Source of the DNA: Gorsachius magnificus | Taxonomy: Eukaryota > Chordata > Aves > Pelecaniformes > Ardeidae | Assembly (NCBI GenBank): GCA_034008185.1 | Contig: CM067081.1 | Location: forward strand, 13,639,821-13,703,820 | Reading direction: 5' to 3' | Length of the DNA stretch: 64,000 nucleotides | Part shown: in pieces, positions 49,766 to 62,778 of the stretch | Layout of the letters: each line of letters begins with the position of its first letter | Position numbering within the stretch: position 1 is the stretch's first letter | Made by a program: the position numbers and the translations under genes | Notes under the pieces: model-generated | The model's input: the letters and a program-made list of their open reading frames with translations, nothing else | Database searches by the model: none | Told to the model about the DNA's origin: nothing

Positions 49766-51972
49766 GCATGACTCAGTGTTATTTATGTCAGTTAACTGGT
49801 AATTGTTCTCCTGTTTAATCCACAAATAGTGATCAGCTGAAAATAAACTGATTTATTTTTTCTCATTCTCATCAATGTTCTTATTTACTAATTCATAGCT
49901 CTATTTTTATAGTCTCTGTCTTGGGAAAGCACAATTTGAAAACCCTTGAATACCTAGAATTTATTGGAAAATGTAAAAAAAAAAAATGTAATGAGAAATT
50001 TTCAATAATTTTTAATAATTATTTCTAAAAGTATATGCTTTTTACCCACTCACTTTCTTCTATCTTCCAATGTTTTTAATAGTAAATACAAGAGTGAAGA
50101 AGATCCACCACTCTTTTTTTACTTAAATTTTTTTAAACTCCTTAAAATTTGAAATGAATCTTGGTCTTTATCTTTACTTACAATTTCTCTAGGATAACTC
50201 TTAAAACTATAAATAAACAGGTTCTAAAAAACATCTGAATATCAAGGTTATTAGATGATTTCTCTTATTTCCCCTGAATAAACAGAATTTGATCTCGAGG
50301 AATATGCCAGTCACTTTTTCTGATGAATGTTAAAAAAAAACCAAAAAAAGTTATAAAAAGTGTCAGTGAAAACTAGAATAGTCTGTTTGGGGATAATCTG
50401 GAAAAAATGCCTTTGTGACATCAGAAATGGAGTTCAATGTAGATTACAACATAGATGACTACATCTGACACTGTTGGTTAGATATGGCTCTTTTTTTAGA
50501 GGTTTAGTAAGAGACTAACTGCCCTAGAACTGCTTCCTCCTCACTAACAAGGGGAGCCCAGGATAAGAAGCTCAAATATAAATACGTGCACTAGGGAGAT
50601 GAAGCCAGCTGCATATGCTCTTGTGTACCTTTTGTGTACCTACGTATGCTCTTGTATATTACCTTTGCAAATGCACCAAAATCTCATTGTTTTAATAGTG
50701 AGAAAATGTTAACTCTAAAATTATTTATTGTTTGTTTATATTCATTAATTCTTAGGATGGTGCTCTCTCTAGGCAGCATCTGGTAAAGAATTCTGATACT
50801 GTATTAAGAATTACTTGGTTGTTTCACTTGAGAACATCACAGTTCCTGGTGACATTTTTTCCTCTAACATTATAACATCAGCATCAAATGAAATCTATAC
50901 CAGGGTTCCAGAGTGGTACTTTTATTTTATTTTTCTTTTCCAAAGTAATTTTGGCTGAAGCAGACTCTGTTTTATCCATGTAATTCCTTAGGCCTCGACT
51001 CTCTTTAGTAATTTGAAAACACTATGTAACTTTGGTTGCTAACTACAGGTCAAGGTTTAGTTCACTGTGTTAGCATGTAAAAGCAAACATAAAAAGAAAT
51101 ATTGATTTTCTCCTCCCCCAGACAAGCAAGGGAATTCAATCAGAGATTGAACTGCAACAAGATTTGCCACTGTTGCTAGGAACTCCTCTATGCAATAAGA
51201 CATTTTATTTACTTAAAAATATTCTAAAAGAAGTATTTCTATTTCGGTGCCTCTCATATGATGTGAATTAATTTTTTGTCTACTAATTGCAACTCAATGC
51301 TTTCTGCTTATTACTGTCTGTGGAATAGAGATAGAGGTATTGATTCCAAAACACTGCTCAATGACACTTTTTTAACAGAAACTGTAAGTTTACCATGCTG
51401 CGATATTTATGGTGAAGTTTTCTATCTTGAATTTCTGAATTATTTAAAAATAAATAAAACATGGGTAAAGAGGTTCTCACAACGAGATTGGAGAGATAAT
51501 ATTGCAGGGTTATATTGAAAACACTAGTAAGAAAAGCAGTATTGTGACTGCTTGACAGGGAGACAAGGTTTTCATGTTTTGACAGCTGACATAGTGGCTC
51601 TATGGTCCAAACCTTGTATGAAAGTGGACCAGTGCTAAATCATACCCAAAACTTCCCCCAAAACTGCACTTCAGTGGAAGCTTCAGAGAATTTCATGGTT
51701 CATCTTTCAAACGTTCTGCACGCCAAGTACTTGTTGTGAGCTTGTGCTGCTGCAGCTGACTATGAGTTTCAGTGCAGTTGTTTCTCCTGGGTGTCAACAG
51801 GTCAGTGGAGATGAGGTCTGTGAACAGGCAGGCTGACCTTGGGTAGTTTGGAGTGGAAAGAAACAGTCACTTCACAGCTCAGAAAGAAGAGGTGCAAGGA
51901 CCAAGGTTTAGCAGAATGAGAAACCAAAACAAGGCAATAGCAGGGCAAGGAACCAGGGTAATAAAGGTTGAA

Positions 51973-52026
51973 ACTACAGAGTACTACAGAGTACTGCAAC
52001 TACAGAGTACTACAGGTACTACAGAG
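51973..52026. repeat. Minisatellite of CTACAGAGTA units
   Basis: About five imperfect 9-10 bp units (ACTACAGAGT with a few indels). Short and local. Confidence 0.85.
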
Positions 52027-53212
52027 ACAAAGGAAGAGCAGCAGAACCTGGTAACAGCAACAACAGTACCAAGCCCAGATTGTCTCCAGGCATCCTCAAT
52101 CCCCACCTTTGTCTCCTGACAAGAAGTACCTGGGAAACCTCCCAGTGCTGCTGTGTATTCCCCTTTGCAGTCATTGCCCCACGTAGAGCCTACTAATGGT
52201 CCCAGGCCTGCCTGTGGTAGGTTTTCTTGCAGCATTTTGAATAGTGGTTCTGAAGGATTTGACTCTCAAGAAACCACAACTTGGTTCCAGAGGAAAAGAT
52301 TTCTCTTTTTTTCTGCCTCAACAAGAGTGTTTTTTCATGTTTTAAAAGCTAATTACAACTGATACATAAGGAGTGTTGAGAATGCAAGGTCAATTACTCA
52401 GAAGTTAGAAAAAATGTCAGAATTGAAGTTGCCTATGCAGTCTTAATTAGTCTGTCTTAGATGTAAGTATTACTGTCTATAATTATATTAGTACATACAA
52501 TTTTTTCATAGCATTCTTTCCTCCTTCAGTTCACAAACTGAAAATCAGGTTTTATAACGAAAAAGATTGTTGACTGTAGGATACCTGTGTGATATTTTTC
52601 AGAAACTAAGGTATACAGCTAATGAAGCAGGTGCTGAAAGGAAGATTTAATAATTGTGATTGCTGGATGCTTCCCAAAGAAAGTGGATTCTATCAGAGAG
52701 TTCCTTTGTGGTGCTGGGCAAGTCATACTCACACCAGTGTGGGCTTTTTAGCTCTTCTGTGCCCCATTGCTCTAATCTGGGACTGGAGATCAACAAAATA
52801 CAATGTGACCATGCAGAGACTGTTATCATAATGTGTAAATGTAGGGTGCCAAATCGGGGTTACATCTGAAACCTTAATTCTGGTATTTCCTAACTTTTAA
52901 GTACTCATCTGGCAATATTTTAATTTAGTGCCTCTCATTTTTGAGTGCTTTGTTTGTGTGTTTCTTAGGTGTTAAAGGCAACTGGGTTATTCACACCTTA
53001 GTACCAATCTTGATTTTTGTCATCATGAAAAAAGTCTGGAATTGAATAATTTTGAATTATGACCATGCCTTTAACATTCAGAACAGATCTGAGTCAGAGC
53101 TGTGAACAACTGTGGTTAACTCTTATATTTCCTTATTCTTGCTCCTCTCTTTAAAAGTGCAAATTTATTGCCATAATAATAATGAAGTTAATGTAAACTG
53201 TCTAAATTATCT

Positions 53213-53232
53213 GTTAGTTAAAATTAACTAAC
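53213..53232. repeat. Perfect 9-bp arm inverted repeat
   Basis: GTTAGTTAA and TTAACTAAC are separated by AA. It may be an AT-rich coincidence. Confidence 0.8.
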
Positions 53233-53362
53233 TAGCCATGAAAGGAACAAAGTTCTTGAAAACATAGTCATCATAAATCATGCCTGACATTTATGTATTA
53301 TGTATCCTCTTGTCATATGACAGAGGAGGAGCTAGGGCAACACACACAGGGACATTCCTCTT

Positions 53363-54640
53363 CATAATCATAGAATCATAGAATCACCTCGTTTGGAAAA
53401 GACCTTTAAGATCATCGAGTCCAACCGTTAACCTAGCACTGCCATCCCACCACTAAACCATGTCCCTAAGCACCTCATCTATCCTTCTTTTAAATACCTC
53501 CAGGGATGAGGACTCCACCACCTCCCTGGGCAGCCCATTCCAGAGCCTGACAACCCTCTCGGTGAAGAAGTTTTTCCTAATGTCTAGCCTAAACCTGCCC
53601 TGGCGCAGCTTCAAGCCATTCCCCCTTGTCCTATCGTCTGTTACCAGGGAGAAGAGGCCGACCCCCACCTCACTACAGCCTCCTTTCAGGTAGTTGTAGA
53701 GGGCGATCAGGTCTCCCCTCAGCCTCCTCTTCTCCAGACTGAACAACCCCAGTTCCCTCAGCCGCTCCTCGTATGACTTGTGTTCCAGACCCCTCACCAG
53801 CTTGGTTGCTCTCCTCTGGACCTGTTCCAGCAAGGCAACATCTTTCTTGTAGTGAGGGGCCCAAAACTGAACACAGTATTCGAGGTGCGGCCTCACCAGC
53901 ACCGAGTACAGGGGCACGATCACTTCCCTACTCCTGCTGGCCACACTATTCCTGATACAGGCCAGGATGCCATTGGCCTTCTTGGCCACCTGGGCACACT
54001 GCTGGCTCATGTTCAGCCGGCTGTCAATCAGTACCCCCAGGCCTTTTTCCACCAGGCAGCTCTCCAGCCACTCTTCGCCAAGCCTGTAGCGCTGCATGGG
54101 GTTGTTGTGACGCAAGTGCAGGACCCGGCACTTGGCCTTGTTGAACCTCATACAATTGGCCTCGGCCCATCGATCCAGCCTGTCCAGGTCCCTTTGCAGA
54201 GCCCTCCTCCCCTCCAGCAGATCAACACTACCACCCAGTTTGGTGTCATCTGCAAATTTTCTGAGGGCACACTCAATCCCCTCGTCCAGGTCATTGATAA
54301 AGATATTAAACAAGACTGGCCCTAGAACTGAGCCCTGGGGGACACCGCTTGTGACCAGCCGCCAACTGGATTTAGCTCCATTCACCACGACTCTCTGGGC
54401 TCGGCCGCCCAGCCAGTTTTTAACCCAGTGAAGAGTACATCCATCTAGGCCATGAACTGCCAGCTTCTCCAGGAGAATGCTATGGGAGACTGTGTCGAAG
54501 GCTTTGCTGAAGTCCAGGTAGACAACATCCACAGCCTTTCCCTCATCTACCAGGCGGGTCACCTGGTCATAGAAGGAAATCAGGTTGGTTAGGCAAGACC
54601 TGCCTTTTGTGAACCCATGCTGACTGGGCAAATCAAATAC
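53363..54640 (-). mobile_element. CR1 LINE, antisense, best-preserved copy
   Basis: A 1.28-kb CR1 in minus orientation. Its 3' end lies at low coordinates with inverted tail units (ATCATAGAATCATAGAATCA), a clean 3' UTR and an uninterrupted ORF2 segment. It is truncated near 54630-54640 within the reverse transcriptase. The absence of frame breaks suggests a fairly recent insertion compared with the other CR1 copies here. Confidence 0.95.
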
Positions 54641-54643
54641 CAA
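53453..54643 (-). pseudogene. CR1 ORF2, 5'-truncated reverse transcriptase (396 codons, uninterrupted)
   Basis: This is a reverse transcriptase of the CR1 LINE family, used in life to copy the element RNA at a nicked target. Within the 396 codons, an [15 protein letters not shown] block lies at about residues 7-21. Motif A ([12 protein letters not shown]) is at 41-52, motif B ([11 protein letters not shown]) at 99-109 and motif C ([10 protein letters not shown]) at 129-138. Both catalytic Asp residues of motif C and the motif A Asp are present. The C-terminal CR1-specific region follows ([42 protein letters not shown]) and the natural end is LRDMV. The endonuclease and the N-terminal RT part are absent, so it cannot retrotranspose by itself. 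The first few residues before about position 6 come from flanking DNA, so the apparent ATG is accidental. Confidence 0.95.
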
Positions 54644-55329
54644 AACTTTTATCTCAGCAAAGTAAACAGTTTGTTGGTGGTGTCCTGCATCCTATCCTTC
54701 ACTGTTGGGGCATTCCTTCTGAGAAGTCTTGTTGAAGATATGTCAAAATGCTCCGCATAGTATCACTTTCCAAGGTCCTCTATTGATCTGTTTTCTGGTT
54801 CTTTGATGGGCTCCTCTAAGAAGTCATGCAACTTGTGATAGTTACGTGACAAAGATGTTGTTTCTCATGGACTCCTATAACATCAGCCACTGGAGAATGC
54901 TTACCATGGATGTCTAGAACTGTCAAGAGAAAGTCTGTGTATCACCAGGGTGAAGGTTTCTTCTATAACTCTCTGAGTGCCTAAGCAAGGGAACAGGCAG
55001 CAGCAATCTGCTTCGTCTTTTGGTTCAGCTCCCTTTTGGTAAGAAGTGCAGTGAATTTCCCGCAACTGACAAATGAACAGTATCTACAAAAGATTTAGAA
55101 TCTGGGGTTATATCATAGTCCTTGGCCCTGACAATAAATAATACCTGGATCTTTTATACTGCTTTTTATCAATGGATCTCAGGATGCTTTACAAAAAAAG
55201 GTTTTTTAACCATATTTTCTTTAGTGTTTTGTCTAGTTTAGCTTTAAATGTTAGTGCTCAGAAATATGCTCTATTTCCAGTACAATTGGAAAGCCCCAAA
55301 GCAGAGAGAAAATGAAGAAGTATTCATCC
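54644..55329. other. Unassigned DNA, no gene seen
   Basis: No recognisable element. Base composition is balanced at 54650-55080, and there is no open frame worth reporting. Confidence 0.5.
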
Positions 55330-55334
55330 ACATG
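55330..55334. repeat. Left target-site duplication (ACATG)
   Basis: ACATG directly before the LTR, repeated exactly at 56185-56189. Confidence 0.9.
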
Positions 55335-55682
55335 TGTATTGGGTTTGTGTTGCAAGGTTTTGGCAAAGCCGGGGCTACAGGGAGCTACAGTTGCTAGGAG
55401 CTTCCCCCATGTCCAACAGAGCCAACACCAGCCAGCTCCAAGATGGACCCACCGCTGTCCAAGGCCAAGCCCAAGCAATGGTGATAGTGTCTTTGTGATA
55501 ACATGTTTAAGAAGGGGAAAAACCTGCTGCACAATGGCAGCAGGAGGGAGGAGCGAGGGGATGTGAGAGGAGCAGCCCTGCAGCCCCCCAGGCCAGTGCA
55601 GCAGGAGGGCAGGAGGGGCTCCAGGGCGAGATTCCCCTGCAGCCCCTGGGGGGGGGCCCCGCGGGGCCCCCAGCCCGGGGAA

Positions 55683-55793
55683 GGACCCAGGCTGGAGCAG
55701 TTCATGAAAGACTGTCTGCCGTGGGAGGGACCCCAGGCTGGAGCAGTGCGTGGAGGACTGTCTGCCATGGGAGGGACCCCAGGCTGGATCAGG
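55683..55793 (+). repeat. 45-46 bp tandem units inside the LTR
   Basis: Units begin with GGACCCCAGGCTGGAGCAG at 55683, 55728 and 55774 (the last partial) and share a GACTGTCTGCC(A/G)TGGGAG end. Unit number in this LTR type probably varies between copies. Confidence 0.9.
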
Positions 55794-56012
55794 GGAAGAG
55801 TGTGAGGAGCCCTCCCCTGAGGAGGAAGGAGCAGTAGAGACAGCGTGGGATGAACTGACCCCAACACCCATTCCCTGTCCCCCTGTGCTGCTCGGGGAGA
55901 GGATGGAGAGAAATCAGGATTGAAGTTGAGCCTGGGGAGAAGGGAGGTATGGGGGGAAGGTGTTTTAAGATTTAGTTTTTATTTCTCATTATCTGACTCC
56001 GATTTGATTGGT

Positions 56013-56018
56013 AATAAA
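56013..56018 (+). promoter_or_regulatory. LTR polyadenylation signal AATAAA
   Basis: A canonical AATAAA inside the type 2 LTR, about 170 bp before its end, in the position expected for the R region. Confidence 0.7.
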
Positions 56019-56184
56019 TTAAATTACTTTATTACAGGCCCTGATGGTAATTGCTGAGTGATCTCTGCACGTCCTTGACCACAAGCTTTTCATTATATTT
56101 CCTCTCCCCTGTCCAGCTGAGGAGGGGGTGTGAAAGGATGGCTTTGGTGGGCACCTGGTGTCCAGCCAGGGTCAATCCACCACA

Positions 56185-56189
56185 ACATG
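56185..56189. repeat. Right target-site duplication (ACATG)
   Basis: Exact copy of 55330-55334. Confidence 0.9.
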
Positions 56190-59159
56190 TCACATAAAAC
56201 TTAATGATGAAACCATCAAAGAATAAGAATCAAAGCACACTGCATGTAATTGCCCTTTGATAATCACTCTTGCCATTTTAGTTTCACATAGTCACTTGGA
56301 AATCCAGCTTAAACTGAAAAAAGACCATAATGAAAACACAGTTTCAAGAATTTTTCAAAATTCAGTAGCCTTTCTATGCAATTCATTTCTGAAATTAATT
56401 TTAAAAAAATGAACAGTTAATTTTCTACATTACATGATGGAAACCATTAATACTAGCATTATATAGGCTAAGGCAATCAAAAGCTTGCAAACAAAATCAA
56501 AGATTAATCTGAGCAACCGGAAACATGTCAGACTAGTTTGATTATCAACATATCACTTTCTCTTTCCGACATGATTCATGCAGGTGTTCTGACTAGAGTT
56601 ACACTCACCTGTGTTTGACTTCTGTAGAACTCATGGCTAGGTTGGCTTTTACAGCCTGTGGATGTGGGAGTAGCTTTTGTGTGCAAGGATTTAGCGTGAA
56701 TAACTTCTAAGCTAAAAGCCTGTTGGATTCCTCTAACTGATTTTTCATAGTGATCAAAATCCTAAAATGTTGACTAACTACTTGAGTCAAGGATCAAAAA
56801 TGAGTGCGGATTAGAAGTTTTACCATAAATCTATTTTCAAACAAAAAGAGATAATTTACCAAAAGGTAAATTGGAAGAAAGAATCTAGTTTGAAAGAAAC
56901 TCTACTTTTTTTTTTTTTATATATTTCAAAACTATTGATATGTGCTTTGAAATATTTTTAAGTGAAGTTTTGTTATTTTGTATTTCAGCTTTTAAAAGTA
57001 TTTTCCCATAATGTATACATAAACAGCTTAAATCATTACAAACAAAATAAAGTATATTTTCAGGATAAAATGTTTCCACTTCTCTCATATTGTACTATTA
57101 TCACTATATTAAAACACTTTAAATTTTTGGTTTTGTCTAAAAGAAAGTTTTAACTCTTAATGAGATTAAACAAGATTTTCCACACAGGATTCTTAAGCAT
57201 GAATTTTGCTGTAGGCAAAAAATTGGACATGATCTATTTGATTACCAAAATGAAATCAGATTTATAACTGCAGAATTATGCTTTCCATATCTATGTTTTA
57301 AAATATATATTTATTTTTCTGCTATGCCACAACAGTGCCACAGCAAGCACCCATGGTATCTAGACATGGGCTGTATTAGTCATATTTCAGCATAAATTGC
57401 CTTAAGCTATCCGTAGAGTATCAGAACTTGTGTACGATATAAACCAGCTATATCTTATGAAATATTAAAGCACAGCATGATAGCAACATAGTACAGTCAA
57501 TTAAAAGAACATTATCAAACCAAATTCAACAGTCTGCATATTTTTTAAAAAGATGAAAAGTTTTTATACCTACATCAGAGTTACTAGCTAAATTTTTGTT
57601 CTAGTACTGACAGATTTTACCTCATTTTTAAAAAGTTTCAAATTCTGCTGCTTCTTGAAAAGATGTGAAAAACCATGACAGAAAAGGCAAAGGAGCAGGA
57701 AATAGCTTGTATTCAACTGATTTCTGCTTAGTTTACCCCGGTTAGAAGATCCTCCCTGTTTCTTGATTTGAAATGGGGATTTGAGACCTGTATCTCCCTA
57801 GAGCTGTTTTACCCACTATGCTTAGAAAACCTCCTCTCTTCTTTTTGTGTATTCATGTAGTTTAAAAAAAACATTAGGAAGACCTTATAGCTTGGTGGAT
57901 ATTACATCCAGCTGGGAAGTCCATGCTCCGATGTGTGTGTAGGGAATTATACAGTTATATGCAACTTTGATAAAGAAGACTAAGTTTATTATTTACCTGA
58001 ACAAAATACATACAGCTTGGTGCTTATGCTACTTACGTAGAAGACATCAGGAACCTGAACCCGTGCCTTCTGATACACAGGTGGATGGGCTGACTTAATC
58101 TAACATCTATCCTGGAAGCGGCAGTACTACAAAATCTCCTATTTGATTTTCAGTGTGCTGTGAATAGACCTTCTAGAGATGCTACTGCCAAAGCAAGAGT
58201 TTTAATCATCAAATAAAATTAGTCTGATGAGGCCCAATTAATGTTTGTTAATCTCGCTAGGCTCATCTTTGAACAGTCACTCTGAGCTTATTGAAGAAAG
58301 TCAGAGATTTAATTCTGCAGAAGTAGGGATCTGAGTTAACATTCTTTATCACTAAAATTAAAGTGTCTGTTTTCCAGTAACGTTTCAGCTTGTTATCTTC
58401 TTTCCTTTACACATGGCCTAGCAGAAGCGGGTGGTCTGGCATTAATAAAAACTGCCCTGGGGAAAACTCTGAAGAATCACTCCTTTAAACATGCCTCATT
58501 TTATCTATTTTACATATTCATTCTCCAATATGTTCTTACACACATTGAGATCAATATATTAGGGTGTCTAATTCTTATTACCTACACAAATCACTCTTTT
58601 CATTAACATCAAACTTACGTTAGCAATTATTAGCATATTACCATAATTATATCATTATTATAACTTAAATTTGCAGATAATTTATTGCCCAAAACCAATT
58701 CTATCAAACAATTCAACTGAAACTTGTTACAAATAATATGCCTCTGTTTTCCTTTCTAGCCAACAAAGTTGCTTTCTATTACGAGTTACTTGCTGAGTAT
58801 TAGGATAGCTTCCTGTAAAGCCATACCAATTATTCAGTTTTCTTATATGAAACAAGTTGAAATTTTCTTCTGCTGGGTGAACAACAGCCCCATTGGCATC
58901 AACAGGTGGGAAACTTCTCACCTGTCACCTTCTGGCCAGGCGCTGTTCCAGGCTAGGAGCAGATGTATCCATCATACCAAAACATAATGGGGCAGATGGT
59001 GTTGCCACCTCAGCTGTGGTGACTCATTTGAAGAAGAATAATGCCTCTTAGGAAGAAACGTAACCAAGCTGAGCAAGAGAGGGAAAAAATCATGGCAAGC
59101 AGAGGAGGTTCCCACTTTGTAAGAAAGGCAGAAATGAGATCCTGAAAAATACAAGATTA
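56190..59159. other. Single-copy AT-rich DNA, no gene seen
   Basis: No recognisable element or exon. There is a (T)n/(A)n-rich stretch near 56908-56923. Confidence 0.55.
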
Positions 59160-60322
59160 TCTCAGTACCTGGAAAGATGTTAAGTCACTTCCTCTTTGAG
59201 TTCAGTTCCAAAGGCATGAAGGAGAAGGCAGCAATTGGGAATAGTTAAGAAGGATTTACAGAGGGTCAATCATGCTTGTTCAATGTGAAAGGCTACAATG
59301 AAATGACTAGCTATGTGGATAGGGAAGAATGGTGATTTGTTCAAGTTATACATATGCTTGAATTTAGTAAAGCTTTGAATATCTCCCACAGCATTCTTAT
59401 TTGGAAGCTGAGGAAGTATTGGCTGGATCAATGAGCTGGTAAGTATATTGAAGACTGTCTGGCCTGCTGTATTCTTCTATTTCCAGTCTGGCTTGCAACC
59501 AGTGATGAATGTTTCAATTAATAACTCCAGGGAGTGACACTTGAAAGAAACCTCAAGAAGTTCAACAGACAGCAGTGCCAAGTTCTGTACCTGGAGTGTA
59601 ATAATTCTGTGGTATATGATGGGAAGCTACTGGCTGAGTAATACGGCATCTGCAGACCATGGAGATTCAACACCACACTGGATACAAACCAGCAGTGAAC
59701 TTCAATCGAAGATAACATTATAGCCCTAATATATTGGGCTATATTAGAAGAAACGTGACTGCCATATTGAGGGAAGTTATGGTTCCCTGGTAGCTGGCAC
59801 TTCCAAGGCCACATCTGGCCTGCTGCACCCAGTATTGTGTCCACTTTTTCAAGATGGAAAACCTGGTAGACTTCAACAGATACAATTGTCAGAAGCCTTG
59901 AGCATGTGAGAAATGAGGAGAGGCTGAGGAGGCTGAGCTTCATTAATCTGGTGTAGAGGTCATTAAGTGGTGATCTAAGAGATGCCTGAAACTACTTCAA
60001 TAGCAGTTACAAAGGTGATAGGACCAAATTCTTTTTGGTAGTAGCGTACAATAAAAGAAGGGGCAAAGGTCAAAAAATCTGTCTTGGTGGTTCATGTTGG
60101 GCATTCTGGAAAAAAAAATCAGTAGGGAAGGAGTTCAGCACTGAACAAGGTTACTCAGCTGGTGAAGTCTCCAAATTTGGAGCTTTTCAAGACTTATCTG
60201 GACAGTGTCGTAATTGGTGTGACGTAGTGCTGTTGAGAGCCCAGCTCTGAAATAGAGGTTGGACCAGATGATACTCCAAAGCCACTGTCCATCTAATATT
60301 TCTATGAGTCTATTCTAGACAT
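59160..60322 (+). mobile_element. Old CR1 LINE, sense
   Basis: A heavily diverged CR1 in plus orientation. Traces of the reverse transcriptase can be followed with frameshifts: an EGFTEGQSCLFNVKGYNEMT-like block from about 59260, a motif A-like EFSKALN near 59360, a GCTGAGGAAGTATTGGCTGG block, and an ALSxG-like thumb region. The 3' end is clear: GAGGTTGGACCAGATGATAC, CCAAAGCCACTGTCC and TTTCTATGAGTCTATTCTAG. RT motifs B and C are missing because of an internal deletion near 59500-59530. The upstream edge is uncertain (59160-59230). It appears to be among the oldest CR1 copies in the window. Confidence 0.8.
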
Positions 60323-62760
60323 CTACAACAGGGTGAAATGAATCATACTCCAAACAACACTGACTGCAGTGGTTTATACTATTAAGGAAGGTATGGATGA
60401 ATTCTTTAGTCATAGCTTATTAATCTTACCCTTAGAGACTTCAGGGCTGAGATTCATCTTTCATCTCATCACAGATTATTCAACCAAAATTAGTCAAACA
60501 AAAGTTAGTTGCGTGATAAATGTCACTACTTCTTCCATTGACTATAAAGGAGCCAAATTTAACTAACTGAGGTATAGATATCTGTCCGTAGATGTTCTCA
60601 GTTGTTCTTATGAATCCTACTATGAATATTTAAATAATTCAGTTAAGAAGGATATTGTTTATGTTGAGTCCATCTTCATGTTGGATATTAGCAGTGAAAT
60701 TACTGGTTGCTTACTAAATCCCTAAAATTAAATTTCATTTACTTTATTTAAAACAAAGAAAAAGTGTCAGTATGTATTGGATGTTCTAAAAGCAATGTAT
60801 TAAACATTGCACAATGCCCATAACAGAGAAATTTTTACAAAGGCAGAGATAAAATTATTAATTGACAGATCATCATGCAATCTCATATGTATTTTACTCC
60901 TGTTAGCAAAGAGACTAATGACCATAATATAGTGAGATGACACTCTAAACACTTAGGTAAATTTCTGCAATCACAGTTAAACTTATGCTGTAGAGATTTC
61001 AAACAGGCATTTGTACTTTCAGTAAGGAAACAAAGTGATAATCTACAAAATGCACTATTTTAGAAAGCCAACATTTCTTCAGTGCAAGAATATCAAACTG
61101 CATATTATTTGGTTTATTGCACTGAACTTCGGTTTGTTGCAACATGTCAGGTTATTGAAATGAGAAAGGAAAAATATGCATAGTTGGAAGTCAAAGAAAC
61201 AAATATAAATTAAAAAAACCCATCCAAACAATGAGGAAATTTTTTCACATTTCTTTTGGACTTGTATTCAATTATTTGATTGTCTGTTTTCATCAGTAAC
61301 TATAGAATTTTGCAGTAGTGATAACTGGGAATGCAAACATAGGCTAGTATCTTAACTTTTCATGTATTCTTTCAATTAGTTTTATATAGGTCTTATTTTG
61401 TTTAAAAAAGTAACAGAAAATGAGAAACACATGCTCTGAACTAATGACAGTCCAGTCACCAGGTGTTTCCAATTTAAATGTTTGTCAAGGTCATAAATCA
61501 AGTTCATAAGATTCTTGCCTACTGAAGCAGGTTGCTACTGACTGTTATTTTTTACATCATCTGTGCAGTGAAGGTATTGTCCACCACATCCATACAAGAT
61601 TAGAAATATTAACAATAAATTCTAAAATACCTGAGAAAAATTCTCCTCTGTCTTTTTAGGTTCAATTTAGTTGTTCAGCTATAACTGAAAAGATAATTTG
61701 GCAACACACTCTTTAGGATACATATTTCCAGTTAAAATATCCCATTGGGATCAAGAAATAATATAACAGCTTTTAATTAGGATGTTTTGCATGAAATGTT
61801 TTGCATAGTTAACTAATATAAATAAGCATTTATTGCATAAACTATGGAAATCAGAATATTAATTTGAAAAATGCATTAAAAATAGTATTGTGAAGGACAC
61901 ATTAAGAAAAGCAGAATAAACAAATAAAAATGCCCTAAGAAATATGTTTTCTTTTTGTTCTTTTTTTTTTTTTTTTTTATTTGGAAAATGTTTGTTGTCC
62001 ACCTCCAGTTTAGCTTGTAGATGGATATCCCAAATCCAGCCCATTAGGACAACTGCTATAATGAAATAGAGCCACTCACCTCTAGGTCAGAGATTAAATC
62101 ATAGGAAAGAATAATTTCAAAACCCTAAGTATGTACTCCAGGGACATCCCAGATCCATACTAGAACTAAACCAGACAGTGGTCACTGTCATGTCCATATT
62201 CTCTTCAATGATTTGATTTCCAGTGAAAGGAACTCTGGATAATAACAAGCAGGAAATGCAATATGCTACAATGGGCTCCAGTCTGGATAGCTGGGGAGGA
62301 ACTCCAGGTATCATTCATCATATACTTGCAGAGCAGGTAATAAGCTACTGAATATCTGTTTTTCAGCGGTCAAGAACTCTCTTGTATTATCTTCAAACTG
62401 TCTCTGGATGTGTAAATTGTCTATTCACTGTCTTATTTCCATTTGTATTTGAAATTACTTGGTGTCGTTTCATGAGATAAGTGCTTGTATTCAATAAAAA
62501 ATACCTTCTGTATGCAGCATATCTGGTACAACAAATTTGCTTTGTTGTACAAATTCCATTCTCACTTTCATATCTGTACTAATGTGGAAAGATTCCCGCT
62601 AAATCAGTGTTGCAACTTCTGCATTATAGCACTGTAACATATCACTGTTTAGCTTTTTATAACGTTGCAAATCTAATCTTCAGAATTTCCTAAAGGCATA
62701 AGAAAGGGCATACCACATCTGGCCTGTGGTTCCATGTTTTGTCTCCAATGTGTGTAGGGG
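60323..62760. other. Single-copy AT-rich DNA, no gene seen
   Basis: No recognisable element. A T18 run is at 61961-61978. Confidence 0.55.
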
Positions 62761-62778
62761 GAATAACAGATGCAGAAA

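Larger units (their letters stand above)
49766..53362. other. Single-copy AT-rich DNA, no gene seen
   Basis: No recognisable transposon or exon apart from the small minisatellite at 51973 and the inverted repeat at 53213. Confidence 0.55.
55335..56184 (+). mobile_element. Solo avian ERV LTR (type 2), intact ends
   Basis: A complete 850-bp LTR in plus orientation with TG...CA ends and perfect 5-bp duplications. It begins TGTATTGGGTTTGTGTTGC. U3 contains GCTTCCCCCATGTCCAACAG and CCACCGCTGTCCAAGGCC, and a TATA-like TGTTTAAGAAGGGG lies near 55504. A GC-rich middle with 45-bp tandem units follows, then AATAAA at 56013-56018 (GGTAATAAATTAAATTAC), and the end is CCAGGGTCAATCCACCACA. This type is unrelated in most of its length to the type 1 LTRs. 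No viral coding sequence is attached. Antisense frames of 157-206 codons across it reflect its GC-rich, stop-poor composition. Confidence 0.94.

Noticed and set aside
53780..54325. 181-codon plus-strand frame
   Set aside because: It is the antisense shadow of the CR1 reverse transcriptase at 53453-54643.
55251..55871. 206-codon minus-strand frame (and 157 codons at 55394-55867)
   Set aside because: It crosses a GC-rich LTR in several overlapping frames. Pro/Ser/Gly-rich composition and no domain indicate a stop-poor artefact.
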